From contig OY735207.1 in assembly GCA_963457665.1 (NCBI GenBank), positions 34,515,816 through 34,579,815 on the forward strand: a stretch of DNA of 64,000 nucleotides. The letters run 5' to 3'. Positions within the stretch are counted from its first letter, which is position 1; every line of letters begins with the position of its first letter. This document shows positions 27,801-41,470 of the stretch, piece by piece. Below the pieces are notes generated by a model. It was not told the DNA's origin. It made no database searches and saw only the letters and a program-made list of their open reading frames with translations. Position numbers and translations under genes: made by a program. The DNA is from Thysanoteuthis rhombus (taxonomy: Eukaryota > Mollusca > Cephalopoda > Oegopsida > Thysanoteuthidae).

Positions 27801-29490
27801 TGCATATCAGAACAATTATTGAAAAAAAAATATACCAGTACAAGATTTGGGTATTGTTGGTGAATAATGACTATCGACCCCAAAACAAGAGACATCTTTA
27901 GACAGTGTCTAGTGGTGTATTCATGCAAATTTCCAAGGTTGTAGTCCAAAAATTGTGACCTGGAGATACACACGAAGAATTTGTAGCCCTCTTGTCAGGT
28001 TGGTCAGGCCATTTGTGCGGGTTATGGTGATTCAATATTATTAAATAAGCAGAATGAAAATATTTTTTTAAAAAAAGAAAAAAAAAAGGGGGTAGGAAAC
28101 GGGTACTGGCATTTCCTATACAATACTCTACATATTTTTCCAACACAAGAATTTCAAGCAGAGAATTGATGAAGTTGTTAGAAGCCATTTGTTTGCAATT
28201 CAAATAGTTTTTATTCCTCTTGGATTTGATCAAAGCAAAATGTGTCGAAAGGTCAAATAAATAATATTCAGTACGAGTTGGGTAAGTAATCCTCATTTAT
28301 TGATCTGCTTGCCTTAGAATATCAAACTAAAGCATCAAGAGGGTCTCCTTAGAATGAATCACTCATTTGCTTTCTTCAAGAATCATATTACTATTGGCAA
28401 ATGATTATTTTGCTCAAGCGAAGGAACCTAAGTAGGGTAACAGGAGAAGATGATCAAATACTTCTACCTGAGAAAGATTAGTGGATACTGATCCAAGAAT
28501 CATTTTTTTTTTTTAAATAAGAGCTTGAATTTCCTGCACATAAAAAGTGCCAAGAAATAAATAATTGGGAGAAAAAAAAAACCAAAAAAAAAAACCCAAA
28601 AAAAAAAAAAACCAGACAAACATCAGGTTTGTGATTTTCAAGAATATGCTGTAGCGTTCTCAATTGAGTTGTTTTGTAAAGAAAATATCAAGAGCCCCTT
28701 ACAAATTATTCAGCTCTTATATATAAGTGCAGAGAATGAATGATATTCAAGATACATAATCCATATACTTAATATTCACTGTAGAAAGATTTCAACCTAA
28801 ATGACTGTCCAACTAATATTATGAACATGAATTTCTTCAAAATTATGCCAGATGAGGTTTTGGGAAGTTAACCATTAATCATACAATGAATCTTAATGAC
28901 CACACTCAAGTATTTGACTCACACTCAAGTGAGATTTTGAAAAATGTTTTGATATCAAGTTGTTGAGAAGCTGTGCATCATCACTTCACTTTAAGGGTAA
29001 ATGCTTTCTAATGCCTACAGTTACTGAGTCCAAAGGCATTTTTTGAAGTTCTCACCAAGAGGTAATCTTATGTTACATTCCTTCATCATATAGGAATATA
29101 ATCAGATATGGTATGACCTGTTAGATACAGTGCATTAAAAGAATTATTTGAAAGCAAACAAGGACCAGCTGGATGACTGTTTTCAGAGCAAGACGTTTCT
29201 CTCGGAAAGAGACATGTTTAGGCTGAAGAGAAAACTATCTTTGCTATGTTACCATTCTTTTCCCTTCTATATTTTTTTTTTTCACTGAGCATATAAGTGC
29301 ACACAATGTTATTTTTGGTAGCAGCATATCTGAAAGCCTAATGAGTCAAAAGAGACAAAACAAGTAGTTGGGAAAATAAACAGAGTGAAGATTTTTGGCA
29401 GCAAGCTTCAGATCTTATTCTGTTGAGAGGACATGCAGGGATGGGCATTGGAGGCTGGAAGTCTTCAAATCAGGTGAAAAACCCACTTAC
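19284..29490 (-). other. Intron of 10.2 kb between the two last coding exons
   Basis: Flanked by donor GTAAGT (29490-29485) and acceptor AG (19285-19284). It contains a CA microsatellite (21599-21616), a 34-nt A-run with a TA microsatellite (24760-24849), and further A-runs at about 22326-22345, 25524-25545 and 26095-26111. Short open frames (for example 19528-19797, 27571-28296 on minus) show no recognisable domain. I saw no further exon that would keep the phase 0 to phase 0 join. Confidence 0.75.
24760..24849. repeat. A34 tract plus (TA)n microsatellite
   Basis: A run of 34 A is followed by a short purine-rich spacer and an uninterrupted TA dinucleotide run of about 31 nt. This is the longest homopolymer in the window. 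Confidence 0.95.
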
Positions 29491-29548
29491 TTTTTTTAAT
29501 GGATCAACCGTTGCATAAAGAACATTATCTTGTACCTGGTAATCCTTG
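29491..29548 (-). CDS. 58-nt exon carrying the first ITIM-like motif
   Basis: Bounded by acceptor TTTTTCTATTTGCAG and donor GTAAGTGGG. One base completes the alanine codon begun in the previous exon, then 19 codons read KDYQVQDNVLYATVDPLKK. VLYATV (Tyr293) fits the ITIM consensus (I/V/L/S)xYxx(I/V/L). DYQV (Tyr285) is a second tyrosine. The exon ends in phase 0, exactly matching the start of the terminal exon. Only one reading frame is open through the exon with the correct phases. Skipping this exon would shift the frame and destroy the downstream ITIM/ITSM tail. Confidence 0.87.
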
Positions 29549-30930
29549 CTGCAAATAGAAAAAGAGGTTTGAGAATTAAGTAAAGGAGTTTACCTATGAG
29601 AATAAATAAAGAAAATGCACAAAATTCATAAACTTGAAGCTATTTTGTAATTTTTATCAAAATAGAGTAAATCAAGTTCTTCAATTTGAAAATACAAGAA
29701 AAAGGATCAGAAGAATGGGGCGGGGGTCATACACAAAATTCATCTACATACCAACAAATTTTGACAGAAGAACCCATTGACCTCTATAACATACTGAAGT
29801 TTTTGGAGCTTAGCTATTTAAAGAATTATAGGGATTTCATACGTATGTTGTGTAAGTAAGAGTTGTTATAAAGTACATTTATTTTCATAACACCCCACAA
29901 AATAAATATTCCTATTGCAAAAAGGTTGTTTCAGAGAACAAAAAACAATAGACTAGGAGGGGAGAAAAAAAAAAGACAGAAGTATGATTACTGTAAGAAG
30001 AAATTTAATACATTCCTCAAAAACCAGAACAAATGGTGGCTTTTTTTTTTATTTTTTTTTTTTTTACTTAATTATTTTCAGCAAGCCCTTATATAAAGAA
30101 TGCATGTTCCAGTTTCATTAGACTTGCTGGACTGCTAACTCAGTTTGCATAATCACAAATTATATGAAACCCTTGATTCTACTCCCAATGAATTACACAG
30201 TACCTCTGCTCATGGGCATATCAGCAAAAGCAGAGAAACTTTTAGATCCAATAAGTGATTGGTGGTATACTCTCCAAAAAAGCCTCATCTCTAATTGGAC
30301 TGATTTTCCAGACACTGGTCAAAGACAGAATTTTGTGCCTAATATACAAGCTGAAATATTGTCAAGTTTTAAATTAGTATTAAACACTATAATACATAAC
30401 TCAAAGTTCAAAAAAGCACATCAACTACATGGCATAAAACATGGAGAATATAGGGTTTTGTTTTTTTTTAATTGCCATATCATAATCAGTACAAGGGTGT
30501 TAATGTATAAATTACTTTTCTGTGCTCATTTCTTGAGATAGGGAAACTACAACTATCTCACAGCTGAATTACTATATTAGAGAGTTTTCAGAAGTACTCA
30601 CACTAGAAAGACCTTCAACACTTATATTCAAGTCTTGTATAATAAACAATATTTGGAAAGTTAAATCTATTTTTTATTCTAATTCATGTTTTGAATCTGT
30701 ATATTTTATTCTTATGAATTCAAAAAAACTAGAAAATATACAGTGACATCTTATACAATTTAGATAAAAACTTCAAGACAGCTACGTTCCATAAACTGAT
30801 AGTTCATCTTTATACAAAAATCCAAAATGATAAAATATCTTCACTGCCTATCAAATATGTTCAGTGTACCAAAATAGATTTTGAAAATGAAATTTCAGAA
30901 AGAAAAATAAATAAAAAATTATAGACTTAC
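29549..30930 (-). other. Intron of 1.4 kb
   Basis: Flanked by GTAAGT donor and CAG acceptor. AT-rich, with an interrupted T-rich stretch at about 30041-30065. The plus-strand open frame 30164-30541 has no domain character and is taken as chance. Confidence 0.75.
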
Positions 30931-30967
30931 GCATTGGGTTCTGGACCTTGATCTTTGGAGGCTCCAT
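30931..30967 (-). CDS. 37-nt juxtamembrane exon
   Basis: Bounded by acceptor ACTCCACCCTTGCAG and donor GTAAGTCTA. The first two bases complete an aspartate codon with the preceding exon, 11 codons follow (GASKDQGPEPN), and two bases are left that become alanine with the next exon. It is a polar, proline-containing linker just inside the membrane with no known motif. Its reality rests on good splice sites and on phases matching on both sides (1 in, 2 out). It is short enough to be missed by most gene finders. Confidence 0.83.
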
Positions 30968-33059
30968 CTGCAAGGGTGGAGTTGTAAGATAAACATTACA
31001 CGCAATACTTTAAAATGAACAATACAAACCAATTACACATTGCAAATTATGAGAAATTCAGAATGCTATCTGAACACTGCAAGAAATATTTAGACATTTT
31101 AGATTTTCTGATTGGCGAAATACCAACTAATTATAACTGCATTACAATAAATTCATTCAAGATTGGTAAGAAGAGAACCTGACCCAAACCATACCTGTTA
31201 ATTGAATGAATTCTCAATTTTACAATAAGCTTGATGAAGTACCAAACTATTTAACTGGCTTCCAAAAATATAGAATAACCAGAAAACCAGCTGATTTTTA
31301 AAAACGATTAGTTTTAAATATGGTGGGCTGCAAAGTAGCTTGCTGGTAGGTAGAAAATTTCTGGTGAAGTTCAGCCTTCAACCACTAATACTTGTGCTCC
31401 TATTACTGTATGTCACTTCAGGATGTTGAATTGTCTTTAGATGAATTAATCAAGTGAATTAATATTGATTGAACAGAATCAGTGGATTGATTTGTACAAG
31501 TTAGAAATTTTCCATCTTCACTTGTTTTCATTTACTTTCCATTGTATATTTTATATTCAATATTTCAAGAGGCACAATACTGGTCAAACAGACCTTTCAT
31601 TAGAAATGTATCAAATTTGTCAAATACAATTTTGTTCCATACTTTTTATTTTAGAGACCAACAGCCAGAACTTCGGGTTTTTTTTAATTGTTTTGCCTAG
31701 CTGTCAATGTATGGGTCACATGTACAGACCACAATTGAGCTACATGGCTGAATATTTAATGATTTACTTAGGTCTCAGGGGGATGGAGAAAAAGTTTCTT
31801 TTAATCCCACCACCATAAGTTTTCAGTGGAAGTTCAATTCACAATCCAAGTTTGTTAAATTGGTCCCTTAGTTTGATTTTTTTTTTTCAGAATTCAGACT
31901 TTTTATCAATCATTAACCAATACAAGGTGAGAGCAGTAACTTACTTATTGATCATCCTATTTTCAAATGATCACCCTCAACATGCCATGCTGCCAAAAGA
32001 TTTCTATCGAGTGACCAAACAGACCTACTCATTTTATATTTCAAGTATAAATCTAGCCCTGGTTCAGCTATCTTAGTCATCTTCAGTCCCAAGTTGGCTA
32101 GATAAATGGTCCTGTTCCAGTACAATTACAGTTATGCTTCTTCAGAAGCTAAGTCTCAAAAAAGTAATCTTTATTTCATTGAATATGGAAATATTGAGAA
32201 GTGGCAATTTATAGGAATAACTGTCCTGGTCCCAACCTTCCATTTATAACAAAAAGGTGGCATTATAAACTTTTAGCATGCAATGATAGTTTCCTATCTT
32301 AAACCAGCTCTCTTGATTTGGCAAGAACGAAAAAGACAAGCCAGCATTTCACATCAAAAAAATTTGTTTTGGTCAAACTATGAAGAGTTAACATGTTGCA
32401 TTAGTATTCTCTCAATAGATTATACTGCAGTTACTTAACATTACCAAATCTTGGAAAAATAATACATACATTTTTCAGCAAGCATTTTTTTACCACAATC
32501 TTTCCTGAAATAAAACCATCTCTCCGAGTTCTGACTTATTATATACATGCTGTATGCATGCATATACAAAAATGTATCTGTTTCACCAATATAGTGAGGA
32601 TACAGCCTTTGAGAAAATTATCAGCTCTGTCAGGCCTATTTCATACATATTCCCACTAAATGTTGTGACTGAATTATAGCAGATATTGTACAAGCCCTGG
32701 CCACCACTTGAAGGGAGGGCCACTGAGCTGTTTCTGTTAGTCAGACAAGCCATCTCTGATGATGAAGAGGAAGAGAGGAAAAAAAAAAATTTTTCTCCAA
32801 GAATAAGACAGAAAAAAAGATCTTATTTGAATAGTGACAAGCATTCCCTCAACTTGGTGAGTGTACATGCCATCAAGCAAGATTCATTGTATGCTATCCT
32901 TTCGTTCAACACAGCTTCACGAGAAGCTACTCAGGTAATGTCAATAACCAAAGATTTCATTGCCAGGTGTCAATTGGCAAATTCAAATGAATACTCTCAT
33001 ATTTGAGAGCTTCCATGGATGAAAGCAGATTGTTCCTGTTCTGAGTGCAGAAATAGAAG

Positions 33060-33091
<32 letters not shown>

Positions 33092-33283
33092 CAGGGGAGA
33101 GAAAGAAACTTCGAGCACATCATAGAGTAATTAACAAATAAAGCAAGGAAGGCACAATTGTGATTTTCATGTAGTACTTCAATTTGGCAATCAAAAAGAT
33201 TAATAAGCTCAACATGTATTTCTGAGCTGATATGAAATTATCTAAAAGATTGATCTCATGTTTAGGATTCTTTTATTACCCAC
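30968..33283 (-). other. Intron of 2.3 kb
   Basis: The donor at the membrane exon is GTGGGT, the weakest donor of the gene. A 31-nt A-run lies at 33060-33090. No coding segment was recognised inside; plus-strand frames at 31465-31818 and 32686-33006 have no domain character. Confidence 0.7.
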
Positions 33284-33397
33284 CTGCTTTGAGTCGCTTG
33301 GGTCTGATTATCAAGAACCAAACAAGGAGTACAACCAACACTATTAAGGCAATGATTCCAAGGACTATGCCAACAATGCCACCAGCCTCAAGACCAG
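33284..33397 (-). CDS. Transmembrane exon
   Basis: Acceptor TTTATTTTTAAAG and donor GTGGGT bound an exon of 114 nt, phase 1 at both ends. It encodes 37 whole codons: GLEAGG, then about 24 hydrophobic residues (VGIVLGIIALIVLVVLLVWF region, residues about 238-262), then the basic stop-transfer RPKRLK. The basic residues on the C-terminal side give a type I topology, with the Ig domains outside. Small-residue spacing (G..G...G) near the outer end could help helix packing. Because the exon is a multiple of three with symmetrical phase, its removal keeps the frame and would give a soluble protein. Confidence 0.93.
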
Positions 33398-36300
33398 CTT
33401 TAAAAATAAATAAAAAAGAATTTATGAATAAAAACCAGACATCAATTGATAAATAAAAAGTCAATTAAAAGTCACTTATGATTGAGCTTAGACATTGAAT
33501 ATTAAAATTACAGGTTTTCAGTCTTCAAAAATATTTTTTGTGAAATAAATCAGACCAATGTAATGTAAAGACAGAAAATGTCTTGGTGAAACAAACAAAT
33601 ACTTATCCATAAAGAAAGATTCAAGAGCATCAATCCATAAATTGAGCAGATAACATTAATCATTTGATACCATAAGATAGATGCTTGAAAATATTTTAAT
33701 TTTATCGAAATCACTTTTTCCTATTAATTGTACTACAATTCGGCGTGAGATTAGAGGGAAAAAAAAAAAAAAAACAGAACAAAAAGCTATTGCATAATTT
33801 TTCAAATCTTTAAATCATGAGGTTCAATTTTGTACTTACATTTCACACATTTCCTCTTGATAAATGTACAAGCACACATTGTTCAGGATATTCACATTTG
33901 GAGGGGGGGAGGTTGAGATTGACAATGGTCAAATTTATCCAAAAATGTAGATGAAAAAGACAATTGGAAGGTGAAATGAAAAACTCAAGAGATAGGCGTT
34001 ATATCTCAAAATTTTTCATTATTATTCCATGGGCACTGTTCGATGCATTTCGAAAGGGGCTAGCCATCTTTTTCAGAAAAATACACCGTTTACATTTTGA
34101 TACTGAAGAGGAGAATGTGAAAATTTTTTCTGTATCCGGTAGAAGCGGCAGGGGGAGGTGTTTGTATCTGTGGTTGAGGATGACATTTGGTTTGGAATGA
34201 GATGGGTCTACGAGAGGCAGGGTCAGGGAATGTAGGTCGTCTGTGGATGCTTGTCTTATATAACAATATTTCTTTAATTTTATTTTGATTCTTCAACAAT
34301 ATATACATTAGCAATGACCAAAGTCCATCAAGAAACTGAATCTTTTATTCCTTGATGAGAGAGTCAAGGATTCTGGATGAAAAAAAGTTTTTTTTATCAC
34401 GGATGTAATCTCCCCACTTTTGAAGGCTTTGTCCCTAAAATAGATACATTTACCTGAAATCCAGTTTAGTTTGGTGGATGTAGTAAAGTACCCCAACTTA
34501 ACGATTAGATATTCCAAGATTTGTTTACAGAGCATGGATTTAGATTGCCCATCTTCAGAATAGCACATACTGTAGACCTGAGCTGGGGTGTAATTCTCTT
34601 CTCTTGTTATTGTCACAGATCCGTTTTCCTCTTACCATAATTGAAGATTTTGAGACAGAACTCACCATTAGATGGGGTTTTTATTCAAAAGGTTGGAACA
34701 GTTTTTCCTTATTTTTGTAATGAATTCAAGACTCTTTCAAAAAGGTATAAAAGTATGATCTAAAGTGGGCTTTAGCCATTGCTAATAATGATGATTGTGT
34801 TTTTGTTCTCTTTTCAAAAACTCATTACCTTCAAATTATGCATACAGGTTAGATCAAGCAGCTTCCAAAAACATGATCTCTATCAATCAGAATTTGACAG
34901 CAACATTATAGACACAAGTTCAATAGCAAGAATAGAAAATGCAAAAGTAAACTTTAGTTGCAATGCAGATCACATCTCATATCCAACCCAATTTGTGATT
35001 AATCAACACAAAATGGTTTCAAGTGATGAAATGGCAAACGCTGTTCCCATGCAATAAAATGTACATAATCTCAACATTTCAATACTGTAATACAAGTTCC
35101 AACCTCTAGAAGACAAATAATTTCATACGAAATGTTTATAAATGAATGATGATTATATGCAGGGTTTTCACACCAGTAGTACCTGGTGGCTTTGACTGGA
35201 AATAAATGACAGCAAATCTCAGATCACTGTATTCTAGCACTCTCCCTAGTATGCTTACTAATCTTAGTCAAGTCTGGATGGTTTGAATTCTTCCTTAGCC
35301 TATCAGTTCTGATCTTCAAGCTAAGTTTTTGGGAGAGATTCCAATAATGGAATACGGGTACAACTACTTCCATGGTCAATTTTTTCAGTCCTCTCGTAAG
35401 GTTAAGATATGATTATTAAATTTTCAGTGTGTGTGTGTGTGTATGTGTGTGAGAGAGGGGGGGGAGGAGTAATTACACAGCATTCTTGCCTATCTCAATA
35501 ATGCTCGCGCCTGAAAAAGTTTCAATTCTTCCTTTTTTTGCATGGGTCTTTGAGATCTCAAGTGCTGCTGTAATGGATAACATTGTCGCCTTCATTTCCC
35601 GCAGTTGGTTTTTGGGAAAGGATCCAAGATTTCATCCAGCTTTTTGCTCATTCCATCAAGCGGTGGGCTGGAACAGTGACATCCACTGACAGATTTCTAT
35701 GTGTTAATAGATACTTGCTTCTGATCATACATACCAGTTGGATTTGGTCTTCAGATGGGACACGTCTAAAATAGTTGTAGCTTGTTGACTAAGGATCAGT
35801 CTTTCAGACAGAATACCCCTTTACATACAAAGGGGTATGGTTAAGGGTATGCCCTGATGTCTGTACCAAAATTTGTGGAAACAAAGCAATTTTTGGAAGG
35901 CATAGTATAAAAATTCATCCTACCAAGAGTCAAGTACCATATCAGGTAGATATTCCCCCCACACTTGTTAAGCCATGGTGAAGTGACCAATATTTTTTAT
36001 TTGCATTATATTAGATCATGAATAGATGAATAAGCCAAGCTCAAAGCCAGACATTAATTTTGTGTTGAATATACACATGGAGGTAGTAGGTACTGAATGT
36101 AAAGTTGCAATCATTTCCTCTTTGGCTTGCATTTGTGGTAAGATTACTGAAATTATGATACATAATTAGATTTCAATTTTTCTGAAAATTGAGATTGCTT
36201 ACTGCTGACTAAACATTAAATTTATAGTTCTGATCCAACACAAATGGTATAGGGATCAACATTTTAATTTTCAGCTCTTGTTCCAGCTGCTTTTAAGACT

Positions 36301-39077
36301 AACCGATTATGGTGCTTAAAACAACAACATGTCCTAGCTGACTAAAAGATCCAAAGGTATATATCCCAGCAGTCATAAGAATCATACATCCCAAGTCTTA
36401 AAAATGGTTAAATCTACTTGAAGTTATTCTCGTATTGGTCTCTGTATCTAACCATACACCAGAGTTTCAACATTCAAATCTTGATATTCAAGTTATAAAC
36501 CATGGTGCTTCAAGCAAAAACAAATAAGATGTAGGAATCAGTATACATCATTACATATGGCTTTAATAGATTTATTTTAAACACAGATAGTATCGACTTT
36601 CAAACAACCATATAAGGTATTTTAAAAGGAGAAAGAAAAAAAAAAAAGAAAAAAAAAAAGAAAATCATCACGATGCACACAAAAATAAAGTTATACTTTT
36701 CTAAGTTGTCCTCTAAAAACCCAATTCTCCTTCAACCTAATGTCACATGTGGTCAAAGTAAATTCAGGTCAGTCCAGGTTTTGTTAGTTAACCCTTTGTG
36801 AAGCATGGCAGGTTGGATGAAAATCATCAGCTTAAGAGGTAACAAAATTAGTACAAACAATTGTAGCAGTATAATTCCCGTGATTGGTTTCAATGTACAG
36901 AATGTTTATATCAAACATATAGCTATTTGTAAGATATAAAAACTTAATTCTGTGATTTGTACAATAAAATGAATTCAGAACTATTAATCTATGCCAATTC
37001 TAGGCCTTTCATCAGCATAAATATATATATTTTCAAAATGTTTGATTTTAGCATTCAAAATAAGGAAAAGAAAAGCAACATCACCCTTTCAAATCACAAC
37101 ACATGCTGATTGTGCAACTGTAGAAGGTAACTAAGGTTGAGAAAAGAATGAAGCAGTTAGTGTTATTTATATAACTTATGAAAAGTTAGGTCTTTTTCTT
37201 TTGTCTCCACCAAAATTTTCCTTTTCTTCATAATGATAAAAAATAAGGGGAAAAAAAAAAAAAAAAAAAAAAAATACACTAAATAAGGCTGGGTCTTTTC
37301 TTGTTAGTTCCTCCAGCAAAAATGAAAAACAAACCTGGATATATGTGCGTACATATTTGTGGAGGGGAGGTGTGAAAAAGTAATCGTCAAAACCAATGGG
37401 AACTAATTAAAATGCCACAAAATACCATGCCCCATATTGCTTATTTTTTTCTCATTTCAAACTTTTGATAGAATTAGCCTCTTCAGGCAAAGCTACAAAA
37501 ATCTGAAAACTTAACTTATCTGGAACCCAATAAAAATACCAGATTGACCATTCAGGAAAACAGTTCAATTGTTTTGATTCTACAAAATCAAATTTCTGAA
37601 AATCTGACCCTGAATTAATACCAGGAATTGAGTTTCTAGTTGGCAAGACAAAGAAAATGCATCTCCCCCCCTCCAAGTTTCTGCACTTCAAAATTATGGT
37701 TGTTAACTTTTAGTGGGGACTAATGAAAAAGCCCCCCAATAGTTGGGTTTAATGAGAGATAAATTGGAATAGATTATAAAATGGTAGAAGATACTATAGC
37801 AGCAGAGGATAGAATCAGGTTTGAGTTGAGGATAATTGAAAATTTGGAGAGCAAGGCAGGAGAATCAAGGTGCACATGAGCTTGTAAAAAAGATAGCTAA
37901 AGCGAAGGGAAAAAAAGGGGGGGTGGAGAGCTGTTGATTCACCGTGACTGATATACGAGTTTCAAAGATGGACCTTCAATCACAGATTAATTATATTCAT
38001 CCATTTCAGTGAAATTTGTCTATTTCCAAACTTTAATAGGAAAAAAAAAAAAAAAAAAAATCAGGTATTTGCCAGGTATTTAAATTAGACAATGTTTGAA
38101 TGTTAAATAATAGCTTACTCATAAGTATTTATCCCAGAGCAAAAATTTAGAGGAAAAAAAATAATACATACAAAAACTAAATTATAATAAGAGTTAAGAG
38201 ATTCATATCAGACATTTGAATTTGGAGAAAAAATTTACGAAATTTGAATAAAAAGCAGAAGTTTAGATTAGCAATTTTAATCTAATAACAAAAAATTGGA
38301 TAATCAAATCATCTGCAGCTATACAAACATTTTGAACTCTGCCAATAGATTAATGAGAATATATTATACACACATATTGGCAGGACAGTACCTAAGTTAG
38401 TAGCATTAATTGTAGCGCACATTTTAAATTAAATCGGGAATATAGATCATTTTCTATTTTTAATATTTTTTGTACAGGCACAGCTTTGGTTCAACTAGAT
38501 CATATGGTTTCACAACACGAGGAGGTAGTGATCTTTCAATATTCTGACATTTTAAACATACAATTATTCCTCCCCGAGCTTAATTATTTGGTGAGAATGG
38601 GAGGGGGGGGGTGAAAAAAATGGTGGGAGGGCATCAGATGTGATAGAATTTTTAAACCAAGCCACATCAACTATTATAAACACTAAGAATAGAGATATAA
38701 AAAAAATCAGCTTACAGGAAATTCAAGAGCAAAAAAAAGGAGATAGACTGTTGAAATATATTTCAGCTTCAATTAATTATTCAACACACATCTATTTACA
38801 ATGTTTTTAAATGACACCCCCCCCACTTGAATGCACTTCACTTCGATAACCATTGGAAAATAAAGCTCAGAGTATTAAAAAAAAGTGTGTGCTATGAAAA
38901 TACTGAACAAAAACATATGAGGGATCCAATAAAATGCCATGCATCAAATCATTTTAAGTTTGACTCCATGAAAACACTTGACTATCATCTATCACATTCT
39001 TGTCTATTAGGTTGTATCATAATATAATCACACAAATATAGAATACAGACATTTTCCAGAGCAGAATTTAAACTTAC
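33398..39077 (-). other. Intron of 5.7 kb
   Basis: AT-rich with A-runs at about 33759-33774, 37251-37274 and 38041-38060, a GT microsatellite near 35430-35450 and poly-G/poly-C runs. Open frames at 34308-34616 (minus), 35486-35774 (plus) and 37452-37691 (minus) were inspected. None has good splice sites together with a clear domain. Confidence 0.7.
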
Positions 39078-39122
39078 CTTTAACAGGCTGTGGGATAAAG
39101 GTAACACCAACTGTGGACATTT
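39078..39122 (-). CDS. 45-nt stalk exon
   Basis: Acceptor CTTCTATTCCAG and donor GTAAGTTTAA bound 45 nt with phase 1 at both ends. Two bases complete a glutamate codon, 14 codons follow (MSTVGVTFIPQPVK), and one base is left for an alanine codon shared with the transmembrane exon. It forms the short membrane-proximal stalk between the second Ig domain and the membrane helix. It has no cysteine or N-glycosylation site. The symmetrical phase means it could be skipped without loss of frame. Confidence 0.85.
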
Positions 39123-41470
39123 CTGGAATAGAAGCATGCAGGTGAATCATGCAAAACTCGACTGCTGCACATTCTAAAATGAATTGTTACAATGAAATAA
39201 ACTATTTCAAATACTAATATGGAAAAAAAAAAACAAAAAAAAACCAAGACATGCAAATATATACTAATCTGATCAGTGAGACAGGTTGTTATTTGACCCT
39301 AAGATTGGCGAAGGGAGTGACATACATTTAACCCACAGTATCAGGGGTAGCAGCAATTGGAGAAAATTCAATCCCAAATACCATTTTCTGACATCCCATA
39401 GAACACATTTTTTTCAAATTACTGCTCACAGCATTTCATCATTAGTTTGAACTTTTTGACCTCTGTCCATAAGCATATGAACAAATGATATCACTACCAA
39501 AATCAACCCATTTATGCCTAAAGTTTGACTTTCCAACCAATTTTGGTACAATCAGAAATGTGGTGAAATGTTTGTGCCATATATTTTGTTTTTACATAAT
39601 TCAAAAAGAGAGGGGAAAAAAAAAAAAAAAACAGCTCGGGAGAGATGATGCTCGTGCAATTTTCTGATCTATGAATACCACCTATATAGATCTTTAAATT
39701 AAAAAAGTATTTGAGAATTTTCTTCGAAGTCACAGTGGGAAGGACAGTATGTCAATGATGAATAAATCAGACAATAGATTTAAATATAGATATATCTAAA
39801 TTCAAATTCAACTATACAAGATTAATTAAAAATCAAATTTCATTCAAAGTTTAAATTGTGAGAGGATAAGCAGATCAGTCATTCATTTACATTTATGAAA
39901 AAAAAAAAAAAAAAAAAATTTACTTATATCAGCATGGTATTTGTTAAAAAAACTGAAAGCATATTTTTCCTTTTCTTTCACAAGTATCTTTTCTAAAGCA
40001 GTTTTTTTTTTAAAGTGCACTAAATATAGACCAATATGGGTTAAATACATTGACACTGTATTAGAATGTAGTAGTGATATTCTTAGACTATTCACCAACA
40101 CTGCTATGATAGTTCATCAGCAAATATAAAACAGTCAGCAAGGCGATAATCTTATCCAATACCAGTCTGATAGGCATCCAAGTATAATACCACATCACCA
40201 ATACAATGGCTTAATGAAGTTTTGCACTAGTATATAAGCTGATCACAGCTGGACCAAACAACGTTATATGACACTTCTTTGCTGGTATCAATTAAAATAA
40301 TGCACCTTTCTATGAATATTCTTAGTCACCCTTCAAAATCTTGTTTAGTGCAACTTCATTTCTATAACCCTCTTCTAAAGTGTATGTATGTAATGGAATG
40401 GCCAGAGGAGAAACTAAAGAAAGAAAGAAAAACTTGGTGTAAATATTCAGATGATGTTCTCTGGATAACACTCAACAGTGTATAATGCATTGAATCATAT
40501 TTTATGAATTCGTAGTGTATATCTTTAAATAATACTTCTATGTAGATGATTCATGTTATTCTACCCACAGGAGACACCAAGTTTTTCTGTTAGCTGACAG
40601 AATGAAAGGCATGTCAGGTGAGTGTCTCCCCCAAACAAATCCTTTTATTATTAATATTCATAAATAATTCCTTACATATATTTCATATTCGTATCATACT
40701 TGTATATAATGGAATAATCCATATGAAATTATTTCAAGTCATCTGTTATGTAATCTGGGAACTGTTTTTCTAATTATTCCCATTTCCCCTTAAATCTTTA
40801 ACCCTCAAGATCATCGCAAAATAAGCCCCACTAAACTGGACTTAGAGCCATAGCAAAGCCACCAGTAAAATGGGTTGTTTGAGTTTTTTGTTATAAACAG
40901 CAATTTAAAGAAATCCCAGGAAAAACTGGCATAATCATGAATTTATGACAAACTGCTGAAAATGGTATCCGAACAAAATTTTCATCCTTTTTCCGAGTAG
41001 TAATTTGACACTTGCTTAAAATATCTATATGTATCCGTATACTAGCAACGTCTTTTCAATAAACAAAAGATATGAAGATTAGCCTTATCTAACACAAGGT
41101 CAGAAATAGAGGATTCAAAAAGGGTCAAAATTTTCTAGCAATGGCTTTTGAAACTAGCAGGTATATATGGCAAATGTATCACTGTCTGCTATACATACTG
41201 GCTTTTAAAAAGTCATCTATGAAGTCATCTCTCAAGTCAGGTTGGCAATCTGATAGCAATAAGTTAAATATTTAAGCAATCCTAAAAATACCCAAATGAT
41301 GATACAAGAAATGTTCATAGATTTTAAATGAGCAAGTTATATCGTTATTCATTTGACATATCAAAAGAGGGCCAGGTGCCTATGGAGCAAATACAATATG
41401 TAATGCTCTAGGAGTTTAGAAGAGACAAAAATGCTGAAGGAGTAACCTGAAATATTTACAGTATTTATGG

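Noticed and set aside
34779-35057. Plus-strand frame containing KVNFSCNAD, resembling an Ig B strand
   Set aside because: Wrong strand for the gene, no C-strand tryptophan or F-strand cysteine follows, and the rest is low-complexity.
35486-35774. Two overlapping plus-strand frames of 63-67 codons
   Set aside because: No recognisable domain; the overlap in two frames and lack of splice sites point to chance or unidentifiable repeat debris.
37452-37691. Minus-strand frame with an Ig-like look (LNCFPEWSIWYFYWVPDK)
   Set aside because: No second cysteine at the right distance and no suitable splice sites. It lies between the stalk and membrane exons, where another Ig domain would not fit.
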